From NCBI RefSeq assembly GCF_032118995.1, contig NC_092660.1, forward strand, positions 3,487,501 to 3,551,500: a stretch of DNA of 64,000 nucleotides, given 5' to 3'. This document shows, piece after piece, positions 12,807 through 24,423 of the stretch (positions within the stretch are counted from its first letter, which is position 1; each line of letters starts with the position of its first letter). Source of the stretch: Asterias amurensis. Lineage: Eukaryota; Echinodermata; Asteroidea; Forcipulatida; Asteriidae. The translations under genes and the position numbers were made by a program. The notes beneath the pieces were generated by a model. It worked only from the letters and a program-made list of their open reading frames with translations, was not told the origin of the DNA and did no database searches.

Positions 12807-13342
12807 TAGACTGCAAAGAATGGTTGCTAAAAATGACACCATGAATGTTTTCACATAGATGCAAAAAAATAAAAATCAAAAGTTACACAGCAGGGTGTTC
12901 AAATAATGTATGTTACATTTACGGTGTTAAAGGGAAGGTACACGTTTGGTAATTAGTCAAGAATTTTTTTAACATAAAACCTTACTTGGTAACGAGTAAT
13001 GGGGAGAGTTTGAGAGTATACAACATTGTGAGAAACGACTCCCTCTGAAGTAACGTAGTTATTAAAAAAGAGGTAATTTCTCACTAAAACAATAAAAGAC
13101 TTCTATAGCTAGAAGTCTTTTATTCCTATCTGAAAGCACACAGATTCGTCCAACAAGGGTGTATTTTCTTTCATTTTCTCGCAACTCCTATGACCAATTG
13201 AGCTCAAATTTTCACAGGCTTGTTATTTTATGCTTATGATGGGATACACCAAGGAGGACACTGGTCTTTGGCAATTACCGAACGTGTACCTTCCCTTTAA
13301 GACCAATGGCGTCAACTTTTACACCCCGGTTTGTACAGTGCA
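12807..13342. mobile_element. TA-type hairpin MITE interrupted by a TTAA MITE
   Basis: The left part (CTGCAAAGAATGG, then GACACCATGAATGTTTTCAC) and the right part (CGTCAACTTTTACACC, GTACAGTGC) are the two halves of the CACTGCAAAAACTGGGGTG family seen whole at 47481-47654; the element at 12931-13296 sits between them. Confidence 0.6.
12931..13296. mobile_element. TTAA MITE, family 1 (GAAGGTACACG subfamily), nested
   Basis: TTAA at 12927-12930 and 13297-13300; ends AGGGAAGGTACACGTTTGG and CGAACGTGTACCTTCCCT. It carries an extra inner palindrome AAAGACTTCTA / TAGAAGTCTTT. Same subfamily as 48268-48638. Confidence 0.88.
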
Positions 13343-13796
13343 GGTTAATGTTGCATCATATTGAGATTGGCCGTGTTTTGTAATTTTCTTTGGACTTTAA
13401 TGCCTTCAAATAAATCATTGCACTGACACGATGTGAGCAAATTTGATCAATATCATGTCATTTAATTATATTTGCCATGGGCCCCCACATCAAGATAATT
13501 CAATAAATAACACAAAGCCTTTCAAAGTTTCTTATAATGACACGTTGAAGTGCAAGATAGGTTCAGCTAGTTCCAAATTTCACGTCTCAATGTTCTGTGG
13601 TCAGATCATTGTCGCTGTTAAATGAAGCGTCATCGATTTTTTTCATCGTTGTGCTGATTTTTAGGTCAAGCTAATAAAAAGATACTATGGAAGCCACCTT
13701 GAAAGTTCCAACTGAAAACACAATGTACAATTCTCAAGGAAACGGGAAATAACTGTCTTTGTATTTTATCAAGAACGTCGAATCCATCCACCCAAT

Positions 13797-14000
13797 AGAC
13801 TTGTGGACAAGTCGTTCATGGTCCCACGCGGTGAGATAATGTAGTTATGGCGGTGCTCTCGCGAGATCACTGCTCTCGCGTGAACTGCTGGTTGCCCGAC
13901 TTCTACGGGGGCCAGCAGTCTCGCGAGAATACCGCGGGAATCGCGGGGAATGTCGGAACGCTATCACCGCGACAGAATTTAACGACTTGTCCACACGTCT
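13797..14000. mobile_element. Hairpin element with exact 10-bp target duplication and two TCTCGCGAGA boxes
   Basis: ATCCACCCAA occurs at 13786-13795 and 14001-14010, flanking inverted ends with TGTGGACAAGTCGTT. The 10-bp duplication fits Mutator-like or similar transposons. Inside, TCTCGCGAGA palindromes occur near 13857 and 13920, on a locally CpG-rich background. Confidence 0.82.
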
Positions 14001-14400
14001 ATCCACCCAACGGCATCTCTGGTGCACTGTAAATCACCAAAGGACATTACGGAAATCTGAATATCCAGTGGTCGCCTGTCGAAGATTCAAATTTGTCGAC
14101 ATACTATCATTGATTTTGAACAACGAGTGCACTTCAACTGTAATAATTTCGCAAGGTGCTAACAACCATGACCATCTTTATAACAAGGAGGCTGACTCAC
14201 TGATTTACAGTTTTTCGGGGTCACTACTTAAGCATGGCCCTTCTTTTTAATAGATTTTTGTTTCAAGTATGAGACCGATTTCTGTAGCACATTGTGAGGG
14301 TTTACAGGTGCGGCGCGTTCAGTAGCATCTTCTATAAAAACACTGGGGCAAAACCCTTATAGCGATTAATGTAACTTGTTTCTTTTCATAAAACACATTA

Positions 14401-14717
14401 GTATATTGGTAATTGTCAAAACCAGTTTTCTCAATTGGTGTGTCTCAACATATTATACCAAACCTGTGAAAATTTGAACTCAATTGGTCGTCGAAGTTGC
14501 GAGATAATAATGAAAGAAAAAACAACATTGTCACACGAATACCTCACATTCTAAATCTGAGGTATCGAAGTCAAATTCTTGGAAAATTACTTCTTTCTCG
14601 AAAACTACATGTTACTTCAGAGGGAGCCGTTTCTCACAATGTTTTACACTATCCACCTCTCCCCTAAGGTTTTATGCTAATAATTATTTTGAGTAATTAC
14701 CAATGTGTCCACTGCCT
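14401..14717. mobile_element. TTAA MITE, family 1, left end truncated
   Basis: The right end ACCAATGTGTCCACTGCCT precedes TTAA (14718-14721); the body with CGAAGTTGCGAGATAATAAT is standard. Confidence 0.83.
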
Positions 14718-14720
14718 TTA

Positions 14721-15778
14721 ATTGGAATGTTTTAATCTTCACTCAATAAAAATGAATGAAAGTTGAATATGGGCTGTCGTGGAAATAAACAACCTATCAT
14801 CAAAAGTGAAGATATCCTTTATGCTCTGAAGGTAAAAAGCAAAATCCCGCTGTAATAAACAGGACTGTTAATCTTATGTCAAATTCCTCAATGTCTGCCA
14901 AATCTCCCCGACCTTCCGAAAGAATGAGAGGAAAGAAAGGGTCCAAGTAATGCACTATGCAAATACTTCTCGATAGAGAGTCACTTCACCGCCATTTATT
15001 TCAATGTTTCTGAGACTATGGCACTCAGCGAGTGAGAGTGAGGCCACTTCTCAGGTTCAAGATGTTGCTCAAACATCCGCGCTCTTTTTTTTTGTAGGAC
15101 ACCCCCCCCCGTGTCATTATGATCAGGAGTAAAACATTCTGTGCCCTGACACGCCATTAAATCACTCTTATTGTACCCTACAAAAATCCTTCTTCATGGA
15201 AAGCAAACTTTGGTATGCAAAACCATACAATCTTGACAATAATGGGCCAAACTGATTGGGTTTTAAGGCACGAGAGAAACACGGGGGACAACAACGTGGT
15301 TTGATCGCAGCCAAAGTAAGACAAATTGTCCAGAGTACATGACACCTAGAGTTTACTGACTTGTTGCCTGGTTCAAGAAGACCATAGCAACAAATACCTA
15401 CGTCCTTTCTGATAATAGGCCCCTATCATATTATTGAAGATGACACTTAAACGTTTCAGACATTTGCAATGATCTTCTGCTGACTTTGAAAAACGGCATA
15501 CATTGTTGTCAAACCTGCCTTGGTCAACTTCGCGCCAAACTCCGATAAATCAGCGTGGGTTTTTATTTATTAATTCACCAATTCCGTGTGAGGACTTTTT
15601 AAAACATTAAAAGCATAATAAATAAATAAAGCTCTTGGGTTCATGTCGAATCAAATCCAGTGATCGCTTTTCATTAAAAAAAGCTTCAACATTTAGTACG
15701 GCTCAGGGCGACAATCAACACGCAGTGTACAACCGTAAATCTCGATGCCGCAGTACGTAGCCACTATACTCCGTTTAA
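14721..15778. other. No feature seen
   Basis: Plain DNA with a C-run at 15102-15110. Confidence 0.5.
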
Positions 15779-16161
15779 AGGAACACGTTGCCTCGGATCG
15801 GACGAGTTGGTCTACAAAAAGCGTTTGTAACCGTTTGTTATGAAATGCATTATGGTTAGAAAGATGTTTTAAAAGTAGAATATAACGATACACACAAGTG
15901 TCACTCAAAATTGCACGGTTTTCCTTTTACGTCGCGAACTAACACGGTCGGCCATTTATGGGAGTCAAAAATTTGACCCCATAAATGGCCGACCGTGTTA
16001 GTCGACGAGGTAAAAAGAAAACCGTGCAATTTCGAGGCATATTTGTGTAGATCATTGTATTCTACTTTTACAACATCTTTCTACCCATATGCATTTTATA
16101 ACAAACGGTTACAAACGCTTTTTCAAAGACAAACTCGACCGATCCAAGGCAATGTGTTCCT
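15779..16161. mobile_element. TTAA MITE, family 3 (long perfect-centre hairpin)
   Basis: TTAA at 15775-15778 and 16162-16165; ends AGGAACACGTTGCCTCGGAT and its complement. The centre is CACGGTCGGCCATTTATGGG with its inverted copy less than 20 bases away, so nearly the whole 380 bp can fold on itself. Confidence 0.88.
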
Positions 16162-16439
16162 TTAACGGCCCGGCATTATGCATAAAGTGTAACATCCATG
16201 TCCAATTTCTTGAGTATACGATGGGTATGCGTCAAGTGCCCACCCCTACCCAATCCGCGTTCCCGTGGGTCAGCTTGAGCCGTTCCGTCAAAAAGACCCA
16301 CGTGACCAGTTACTAGAAGCCATCTTGAACTGAGTGAAGTGTTTATGACTGCACTTAAAGGGTCGAATACACCACAGAAAGAATCTGGGGCCACTATTTT
16401 GAACAGCTGTTCGCAGATCGGTTTACCTTTTCGTAGAAA

Positions 16440-16690
16440 CTGCACAGGTTTGCGGTAACACCATGTAATGACAATCTCTAATGAGTTGGCAGGGGTGGTT
16501 CTGAAAAGAACCATTGGTTTCAACCCGACGTTAAACGGAGTGGTGGCTCCGTACGGCGGTGTTTTTTTCTTCTTTCGTTATTATCTCGCAACTTCGACGA
16601 CCAATTGAGCTCAAATTTTCACAGGTTTGTTAATTTATGCAAATGATGAGATACTCCAAGTGAAAAGACTGGCCTTTGACAATCCTCATC
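16440..16690. mobile_element. Composite of two MITE fragments
   Basis: A TTTGCGGTAACACCATGTAA end with ACCATTGGTTTCAACCCGACG (16444-16531), followed by a family 1 half (CTCGCAACTTCGACGACCAATTGAGC to ACTGGCCTTTGAC, 16558-16682). Confidence 0.7.
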
Positions 16691-18320
16691 GCGCATTTAT
16701 TTTAAAACTAGCAGACATAAACTAATTTTATTTTGCATTCGTGCCTGCACAAAGACGTAGCATACAGCTACCAGATAGCTATTTCAACCGAGTAAACAAA
16801 AATCAGTACACGTGACACGCAGACGATACGTGATATCACCAGGGGCTAATAGAGCGAGGTTTCCCCCGTACTTTCTAAAGAATTACAGTCTATTTACCGT
16901 CCTTTTTTGGAAAGCATTGCGAGCTGGAATTCTTCTACAGCCACTCGTCACCTATAGCCACTCAATATTGACTTATCCAATTAGCGTTACGGCGTCCGCT
17001 CCTACTGTCGTTTAATTTGCACCATTCGATGTATCATTGACTCTCGTGCCTAGTGTTGCCTTTGCGCGGTAAGAGCAAAGACACGCAGAGATTTAAAAAA
17101 AAACCTAAACACACGTGTTTGCTGTAACTCAGTACCCTCCCCACTCGCTGGAAGAATAGTTCAATATATCTCGTGCTTTTTCCTGGCGCTTTTTTTATGT
17201 CCGTGTGTGGCGGGCGACAGAGCCTGATTTCCCCATAGATGTCTACTAATAATCGTATGGCCTTCTGACAACTCGACCTTTAGATAGAGTATTGTGTTCG
17301 TCCATACATGATGTATGCGTGTTATAAAGCAGCAAGCACAACCAACAATGCACCGGTGGAATTATCTGTTGGTAATTAGGTTACCTGTAATTACCCGGTG
17401 GCAGACTAGTACCCAGGGAGATGACGTGTTATTATTATATCAGAATCTGCAGGCGGTTAGGGAGTGTGTTGACATGAGGAGAGTGTTACCCGTTCGGGTT
17501 GAAGGTTACTTTGAAGCTTTTGGGTCAGAATTGACCCGGATCCGAGTACCGTTAGGCTTGACCCATTTTTGGGTCAGTATGAACCAGAACCTGTGTCAAA
17601 ATGATCACACAATAAACTGACGCAGTCGAGTTAAAATCACAGTTATTCATTTTCCGGGTCAGCATCGGACCCGGAATCCGGCTCAAAAAGTTGTGACCCG
17701 CGAGGTTGTACGGTAAAAATATAAAGTATAAACGATTTTGTTTCTGTGACAAACTTTTTTTTTAAATGGTTACTCAGCCTGTTCTCTTCTCAAATACACT
17801 GCAACATTACATTCATGCATTGGTGTTATATTAACACCATCAAATTATGATGTGGATTGTATGGGTGTTAACAATGACACGCAGGGTGTTTCCACACATT
17901 AAAATAACACACATTTTACTTGTATATTATCACCTTGAAATAAGTGAAAGGGTTCTGTGGCACAATTGCAACTAAACAATAAACCAGAAACTCTGGGGCG
18001 AATCCCCTCTCTCTACGATAATACCCCGGCTTCAGAACGTAGCGGCCCCCGGATGCAAGATCTTGGAACCCGGACATTCCTGGTGATCAAAACGTTGTCA
18101 AAGATGTATACGAAGCTCCACGATATGGTTGAAAACGCTTCGTAAAGGTGCCAGTCCCCAAAGGGATTGAATTCGATACACTTGATTATTTATTGGCTGA
18201 ATTCACCCTTCTGTTTGATCATGGCCCAGCATTTCGCAAACAGCTAAGAATTAATGAAATCTTCACTTCCTGAGAAACGTGACGGAATATCACTCGCCGA
18301 TATTCACCCCATTGACTCTT
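16690..18320. other. No gene; degenerate repeats
   Basis: 17520-17700 has many TGACCC/GGGTCA words; 17798-17935 carries a TA-type MITE piece (CACTGCAACATTAC, TGGTGTTATATTAACACCA). Confidence 0.45.
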
Positions 18321-18321
18321 T

Positions 18322-18788
18322 AGGGGCGTTGGACACTATTGATAGTTACTCAAAATAATGGTTAGCATAAAAACTAACTTGGTAATGAGCAATAGAGAGC
18401 ATATAGAAAGGTTTGCGGTAACACCATGTAACGACTATCTCTAATGAGTTGGGGTGGTTCTGAAAAGAACCGTTGGTTTCAACTCGACGTTTTGATCAGT
18501 ATGCTCTGATCGTCTTCAATAGACTAGAGAGCAGTTAATAGTATAACACATTGTGAGAAACGGCTCCCTCTAAGGCATATAGTAACATAGTTTTTGAGAA
18601 AGAGATAATTTATTACTCAAATTATTATATAAAAGACGTGAACCCTTTTTTAGTCATCTGAAAGCACATACATTTGTGTGACAGATGTGTTTTCTTCATG
18701 TTATTCTCTTGGAACTCTAATGACCAAACTTTCAGGGAGATTTTTTATTGTCTGCATTATGTTTGGATACACCAAAGTGTCTAGTGCC
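18322..18788. mobile_element. TTAA MITE, family 1, with internal insertion
   Basis: The ends GGCGTTGGACACTATTG and AGTGTCTAGTGCC are separated by a normal body, except that 18405-18530 carries a TTTGCGGTAACACCATG fragment that breaks it. Confidence 0.75.
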
Positions 18789-18827
18789 TTTAATGTTTTG
18801 TGAAATACATGCCTTTGCAGATGTTAA

Positions 18828-19191
18828 AGGCAGTGGACACTATTGGTAATTAATCAAAATAATTTTTAGCACAAAACCTTTCTTGATTACGAGTAATGGG
18901 GAGTGGATGGTAGTATAAAACATTGTGAGAAACGGCTCCCACTGGAGTGACGTAGTTTTTGAGAAAGAAATAGTTTTCCGCGAATTTGATTTCGAGACCT
19001 CAAGTTTAGAACTTGAGGTCTCGAAATCAAGCATATGAAAGCACACTGGTGTTTTTTTCTTTCATATATATCTCGCAACTTCGACGACCAATTGAGCTGA
19101 AATTTTCACAAGTTTGTTATTTCATGCATATGGTGAGATACACCAAGTGAGAAGACTGGTCTTTGACACTTACCAATAGTGTACACTGTCT
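18828..19191. mobile_element. TTAA MITE, family 1
   Basis: TTAA at 18824-18827 and 19192-19195; left end AGGCAGTGGACACTATTGG, right end CCAATAGTGTACACTGTCT. It lies only 36 bases from the previous copy. Confidence 0.88.
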
Positions 19192-19194
19192 TTA

Positions 19195-20457
19195 AGTCGC
19201 TGCTTGCCACGGAATTCTGTTCTTCCATCGTTTCTTTAATGCACATTATCCCTTTGGTAAGCTTCCCAATGGAATTAGAGACAGACTTCTGGGCTTAGCT
19301 TGGGGCTTACATTTAGACCCAGTGGGACTTTGGGAGCTGCACTCTTATCACGTCCGGGTCATGATTCCGTGTCCCAAGGGTGCGAGCCAAATATTAAATA
19401 GAAATGAGAATGATCTAAACTGCGAATCAATCTTAATTGCCAAGCAAAGTTTAACGTGATAATACAAATGGCACTAAACAATATTAACAACTCATCTATA
19501 TGAATCTTTTGTCAAATCAAGCCCTGATCCATTTCTCGTTCAGTGCGACCCATGATGGGTGTCAAACTGACCCGAAACTGTGGAAAACTAACGCATAGTC
19601 CGAGTCAAACCCTCTTTTTAAAATCTTTTTTCTAAACTATTTTGATTTGTTTGCAGTTTTCGGGTAAGCTTGACTAAGAAATTAATCAGGTCCGCTTGGA
19701 TTCGGAATCGTGGTCAATTCCTGCGAATTCTGCAAGAATATGATAAGAAAGCGCAAGCTCCACTGAGGTTTCAAAATCCATGATATATGCAGACCACGCT
19801 ACTATCTTTAAAAACATCCACGTCAAAATCGAGGTGCACTGTCACAAAAAATGTCAAAACATTTTTGACAGCGGAGAAGGGGGCCAGTATTTCCCCAATG
19901 CATAACACACAACATGGATGCGTCAAGTACAACCCCACAGGGCTTGGGGGGGGGGGGGGGTGTGTTGTTAAAGACGGGTGAGTTTTGAGCAGAGCATTCA
20001 GCCGATGTGGTTCAACCAAAGACATCAATTCAAACTTCCCTGGTTAGTTGATCGAGGGGGAAACGGCCAGCCTCGGAGGAAGGTCTGATAAATTTAGAAA
20101 TTACTTCAAAGGGATAAGTACAAACTATATTTCGTTTTTTTTATTTTATTTATTAGTAAATCGTAAAAAATAAGGCAGTGATATGAAATTAAAAATATCA
20201 TATCAGATTTTTTTGGTTACTGGGTATTAATATACAAAATGCATATCTGCTGAGTACGAAAGAATATAAAATTTTCGATTAAAAATATTTTCCTTCTGAA
20301 TATAAAAAAAACCCAGTGATAAAATGGTCAGGACGGCCACATGAAGAACTATGTACTTAGAAAAGTTATTTAAATCAGCACACATACACCATTCAAAAAT
20401 CATTCGGAATATATCATTAAATATATATATAAAACAAAATTACAAAAGAATTGATCA
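19195..20457. other. No gene; G-run and AT-rich tail
   Basis: A G-run at 19948-19960; TGACCCG words at 19540-19680; very AT-rich from 20100, including TTTATT on plus (AATAAA on minus) near 20150 that could serve P4HTM. Confidence 0.4.
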
Positions 20458-20461
20458 TTAA

Positions 20462-20836
20462 AGACACTGGACACTATTGGTAATGTCAAAGACCAATATT
20501 CTCACTTGGTGGATCTCAGCATATGCATAAAATATCAAACCTGTGAAAATTTGAGCTCAATTGGTCGTCGAAGTTGTGAGATAATAATGAAAGAAAAACA
20601 CCTTTGTTACACGAACTTGTGTGCTTTCAGATGTTGATTTTGAAATCTCAAATTCTAAATCTGAGGTCTCGAAATCAAATCCGTGGAAAGATACTTCTTT
20701 CTCGAAAACTACGTTTCTTCAGAGGGAGCCGTTTCTCACACTGTTTTATACTATCAACAGCTCTCCATTACTTGTAACCAAGTAATTTTTCATGCTAAAA
20801 ATTATTTTGAGCAATTACCAATAGTGTCCACTGCCT
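20462..20836. mobile_element. TTAA MITE, family 1
   Basis: TTAA at 20458-20461 and 20837-20840; ends AGACACTGGACACTATTGG and CCAATAGTGTCCACTGCCT. Located downstream of the P4HTM stop. Confidence 0.88.
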
Positions 20837-21276
20837 TTAAACTCTTCTTAACAAAAATAGCGTCATCTTACTATAACAACAATATCACAGTTGCATACTA
20901 TTGTAAGTCCCTTTTTTTTAAATTTTTTTTTTACTTCTCATTACCAAAATGGTAAAAAAAAATTGCTTAATTTAAAAAAAAAAAATGCTTTCACATTTTA
21001 ATTTGCAACCGTCATTATGTTTTTATATAGTATGCAAAAACCAATATTTTTTTTAAGAGGAGTTGAATTTTCAATTCAATTAAAGAATGATTTTCTTTTG
21101 GAAACTTCATTTACTTCTGTACCATTCATATGTCAAATGAACAGTTTTAAAATTCAAATAAGTTCGCTTTTAATATAAAAATACGGTTTTAGCCAGTTAT
21201 ATATTTTTGTACACGATCTTCCTTTAAGTTGAGACAGTCATCCCAAAAGACTAATGTTTAATAAACAAACTGCTCT

Positions 21277-24200
21277 TCAAAGTTCATCTCTCTCTTCAAC
21301 TGACATCAATCGTTCATATTTAATGTCTTTTTCCAACTTGTTTCCATCATTAATGTCCCAGAGGTTGTGATTCTTGAGAATGTGAGTGGGCTTTGGCTTT
21401 GTGTCTGAGACGGTGGCAGCGTGGGCGGTCTGTGCGTAGGCATTGGCTGCCTGGATCAATGCCGAGAAGATATACCCCTCATCAGTTGGCAATTCAGCTT
21501 CTAAGACCTCCTGCCAGATTACCACATAATCCTGTCTTATCTCACCCGATGGGTTGAGATGCTGGTAAATATGAATTTCAGCAGCTGCGCGAGACACGTG
21601 ATCGACCAACCGGTCTACCAGGCCTCCATCAGGCAGGTCTTTAGAGAAGAGCTCCGAGATTGTCTCAGCACCTGCCTGGCTTTGGAGGTAATCCGACCAT
21701 AACATCGCCATGTTCTGAACGGCTTCCATGAAGGATTCTATGGTAGGATCCCTGTCTCCGCTACGCTCATCACCATCCTCCTTGCCACTTTGAGCCAACT
21801 CACTGGCTCGCATGTAAAGCATTTGTTTTTCATAGGAATCGTCAATGTCAATCCAGTTATTGGCAATCCACTTGGTACCCTGTCTGACATCGCAACCTCC
21901 GTGCAGTGAATACGGGTTCATGTCACCAAGCCACCCTTTGAGGTAGTGAATAAAAATAAAGTAGTCTTCTTGCTCATTGCTTTGGGTCGATTTCTGCTCT
22001 TAATTTGGGCACATCAAACAATGACACCATTTCCAGTGTTCCAATTTCAAGAAAACCCACACTTACTATAATCCACAGTGTTTTTAAGACCTTGCCCCAA
22101 TTTTATAAAGCTGTTGAGCAGAAAATGCTGTTTGAAAACTCCTTTGCTAAGCAAACATTGAGTGGGTCATCAGTCATAACAATGTCAACTTAATGTTATT
22201 TTTGCTAGTAACCGTTTTCTATTAAGCAATACTACTCTGTGCTCAGCAACACTATATCAACACAACACTCACACCTAAATAGGTATACTGGTATAACAGA
22301 AGCAATAATTAATTATTTGCTTGCATTTAAACCATAGCTTTTTTCTAGTTTGCAAGTATTTGCAACAAGCAAATCTTTTTTCTCATACTATTTCACAAAT
22401 TTTCAGGGCAAAGCATGACCAAACTATGAGAAGTTTAGACAATTCAGAAAGCACTTTCATGACCTGGCTGACCACCAAATTCCATTGCTTACTGTGCAAA
22501 GACAGAATGTTTGCCCTAGCTGCGTACATGTAATTGAAGAATGCATAGTAACACACGCACAAAAGCCAACATAATAATAATAATATCAAACTCTTATATA
22601 GCGTACGCATCTACCGAACAAGGTACTCAAGGCACTTAGTGTACTGAAAGATTAGTTATTGAAGTTATGAATTCTGAGACCGAATTATGTAGCACCTTAT
22701 AAGGGTTTACAAGGTGCCACGGCGCATACAGCAGCCACAGCCAGGAACACCTGGGCTAACCCCTTTACTTTTCGATAAGTGCACTGGGTTCTTTTACATG
22801 CGTTTACACAACACATGGGACCAACGGCTTTATGTCCCATCCGAAGGACGAAGCAATGGTTAAGAGTCTCGCTTAAGGACACAAGTGTCACGGCTGGGGA
22901 TTCGAACCCACACTCTGCTGATCAAACCTTCCAATATTCCCTGTTTCCATATAAGCAAAAATTCTTTGCTTAAAGACACTGGACACTATTGTCAAAGACT
23001 AGCCTTCACAGTTAGTGTATCTCAACATACGCGTAAAATAACAAACTTGTGAAAATTTGAGCTCAATTGGTCGTCGAAGTTGTGAGATAATAATGAAAGA
23101 AAATCAAATTCGTGGAAAATTACTTCTTTCTCAATTTAATACTACATTATCTCAGGGGGAGCCGTTTCTCACAATGCTTTATACTATATCAATCTCTCCA
23201 AATTACTTGTTACCAAGAAAGGTTTTATGCTTAAATTTATTTTAAGTAATAACAATAGTGTATTATTTAAGCAGAGCCATGATATTTGGTCCTGTCTAGT
23301 TTATTGTCAACTACAGAGATCTTCACTTTTACTAACCTGTTGTTTGATTGATGTAGTGATTGTACCACATGATGGCTTTACCCTTGGCTGGTTGAACGTA
23401 CACGTTAGCATTGTAGCAATAGTGGGATAAATCATACACGTCAGGGTCAAGATCCTAAAAACAAGGAAACATTTAAAACATTCAGTTCTTCTTTTACTGT
23501 ACAATTATTAAAAAGATAAACATGGAAGATGAATATGCAGGGCTGTATTTGAAAGGGCAAGGGCACCAAGGCATTTTCTTTTTGGTAAAGGGCACCCTAT
23601 GATTAAATTGCAAATTTGTACTGGAGCATTTCAAGGGCACCAAGGCAGAGACCAGGTGACACGGAGGCAATCGCCTTCGTTGCCTCCGTGAAGTATCAGG
23701 CCTGAATATGTCTAAAATTGATAGATTTAAATCACCAAAACAGGACAGTAGAATGTTTAAACACTAAGAAATTAATAAAAAGGACTATGACAACCTCAAC
23801 AAATTCAACAAATAAATATAAAAATAAACATCCAAGTTAACTCAATCAACTAAATTCTTTGTCACAAGATCAAAGTCAACGCCATTTAGATTGCATATCA
23901 TTGAAATTCAGGAATGAACTCAAAATTTTCCCGCCCCCCCCGTCCCCACGCTCAATGTTGACTAAAACGCAGAAGAAGATTGCCACATGGAACCAACATT
24001 GAAAGGGGGCAGGGGGGCCCAACGAGACATGGCCGTGATTGTAGTTACCAAGTAGGTTTTTATGCTAACAATTATTTTGAGTTATTACCAATAGTGACCA
24101 GTGCCTTTAAAGACAGCAGAGCTCAGAATGATGAAAAAGTGTTATTTTTCAGGGAGTTTTCAGTACAGAAAGCAAAGGTTCACAAATTAGCAGGATATTA

Positions 24201-24383
24201 GGTCAACGGTCACTTCTTACCTCTTCTGAGAATGTCTCATTGTCTGCCACAGGAAATGCTGTTTCCCCGCCGTCTTGTGTCTCGTCAAGATAGTAGAGAA
24301 TTGTTAAGAATCTGGAATCAAAAGCCCAAAGATCATCAGTGAGGCGCATTGGTGAGGCGCACCAATGCGCATTAGTGGGTTTT

Positions 24384-24423
<40 letters not shown>

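Noticed and set aside
13847-14250. Overlapping frames on both strands near 13.9 kb
   Set aside because: Explained by the CpG-rich hairpin element with 10-bp duplications.
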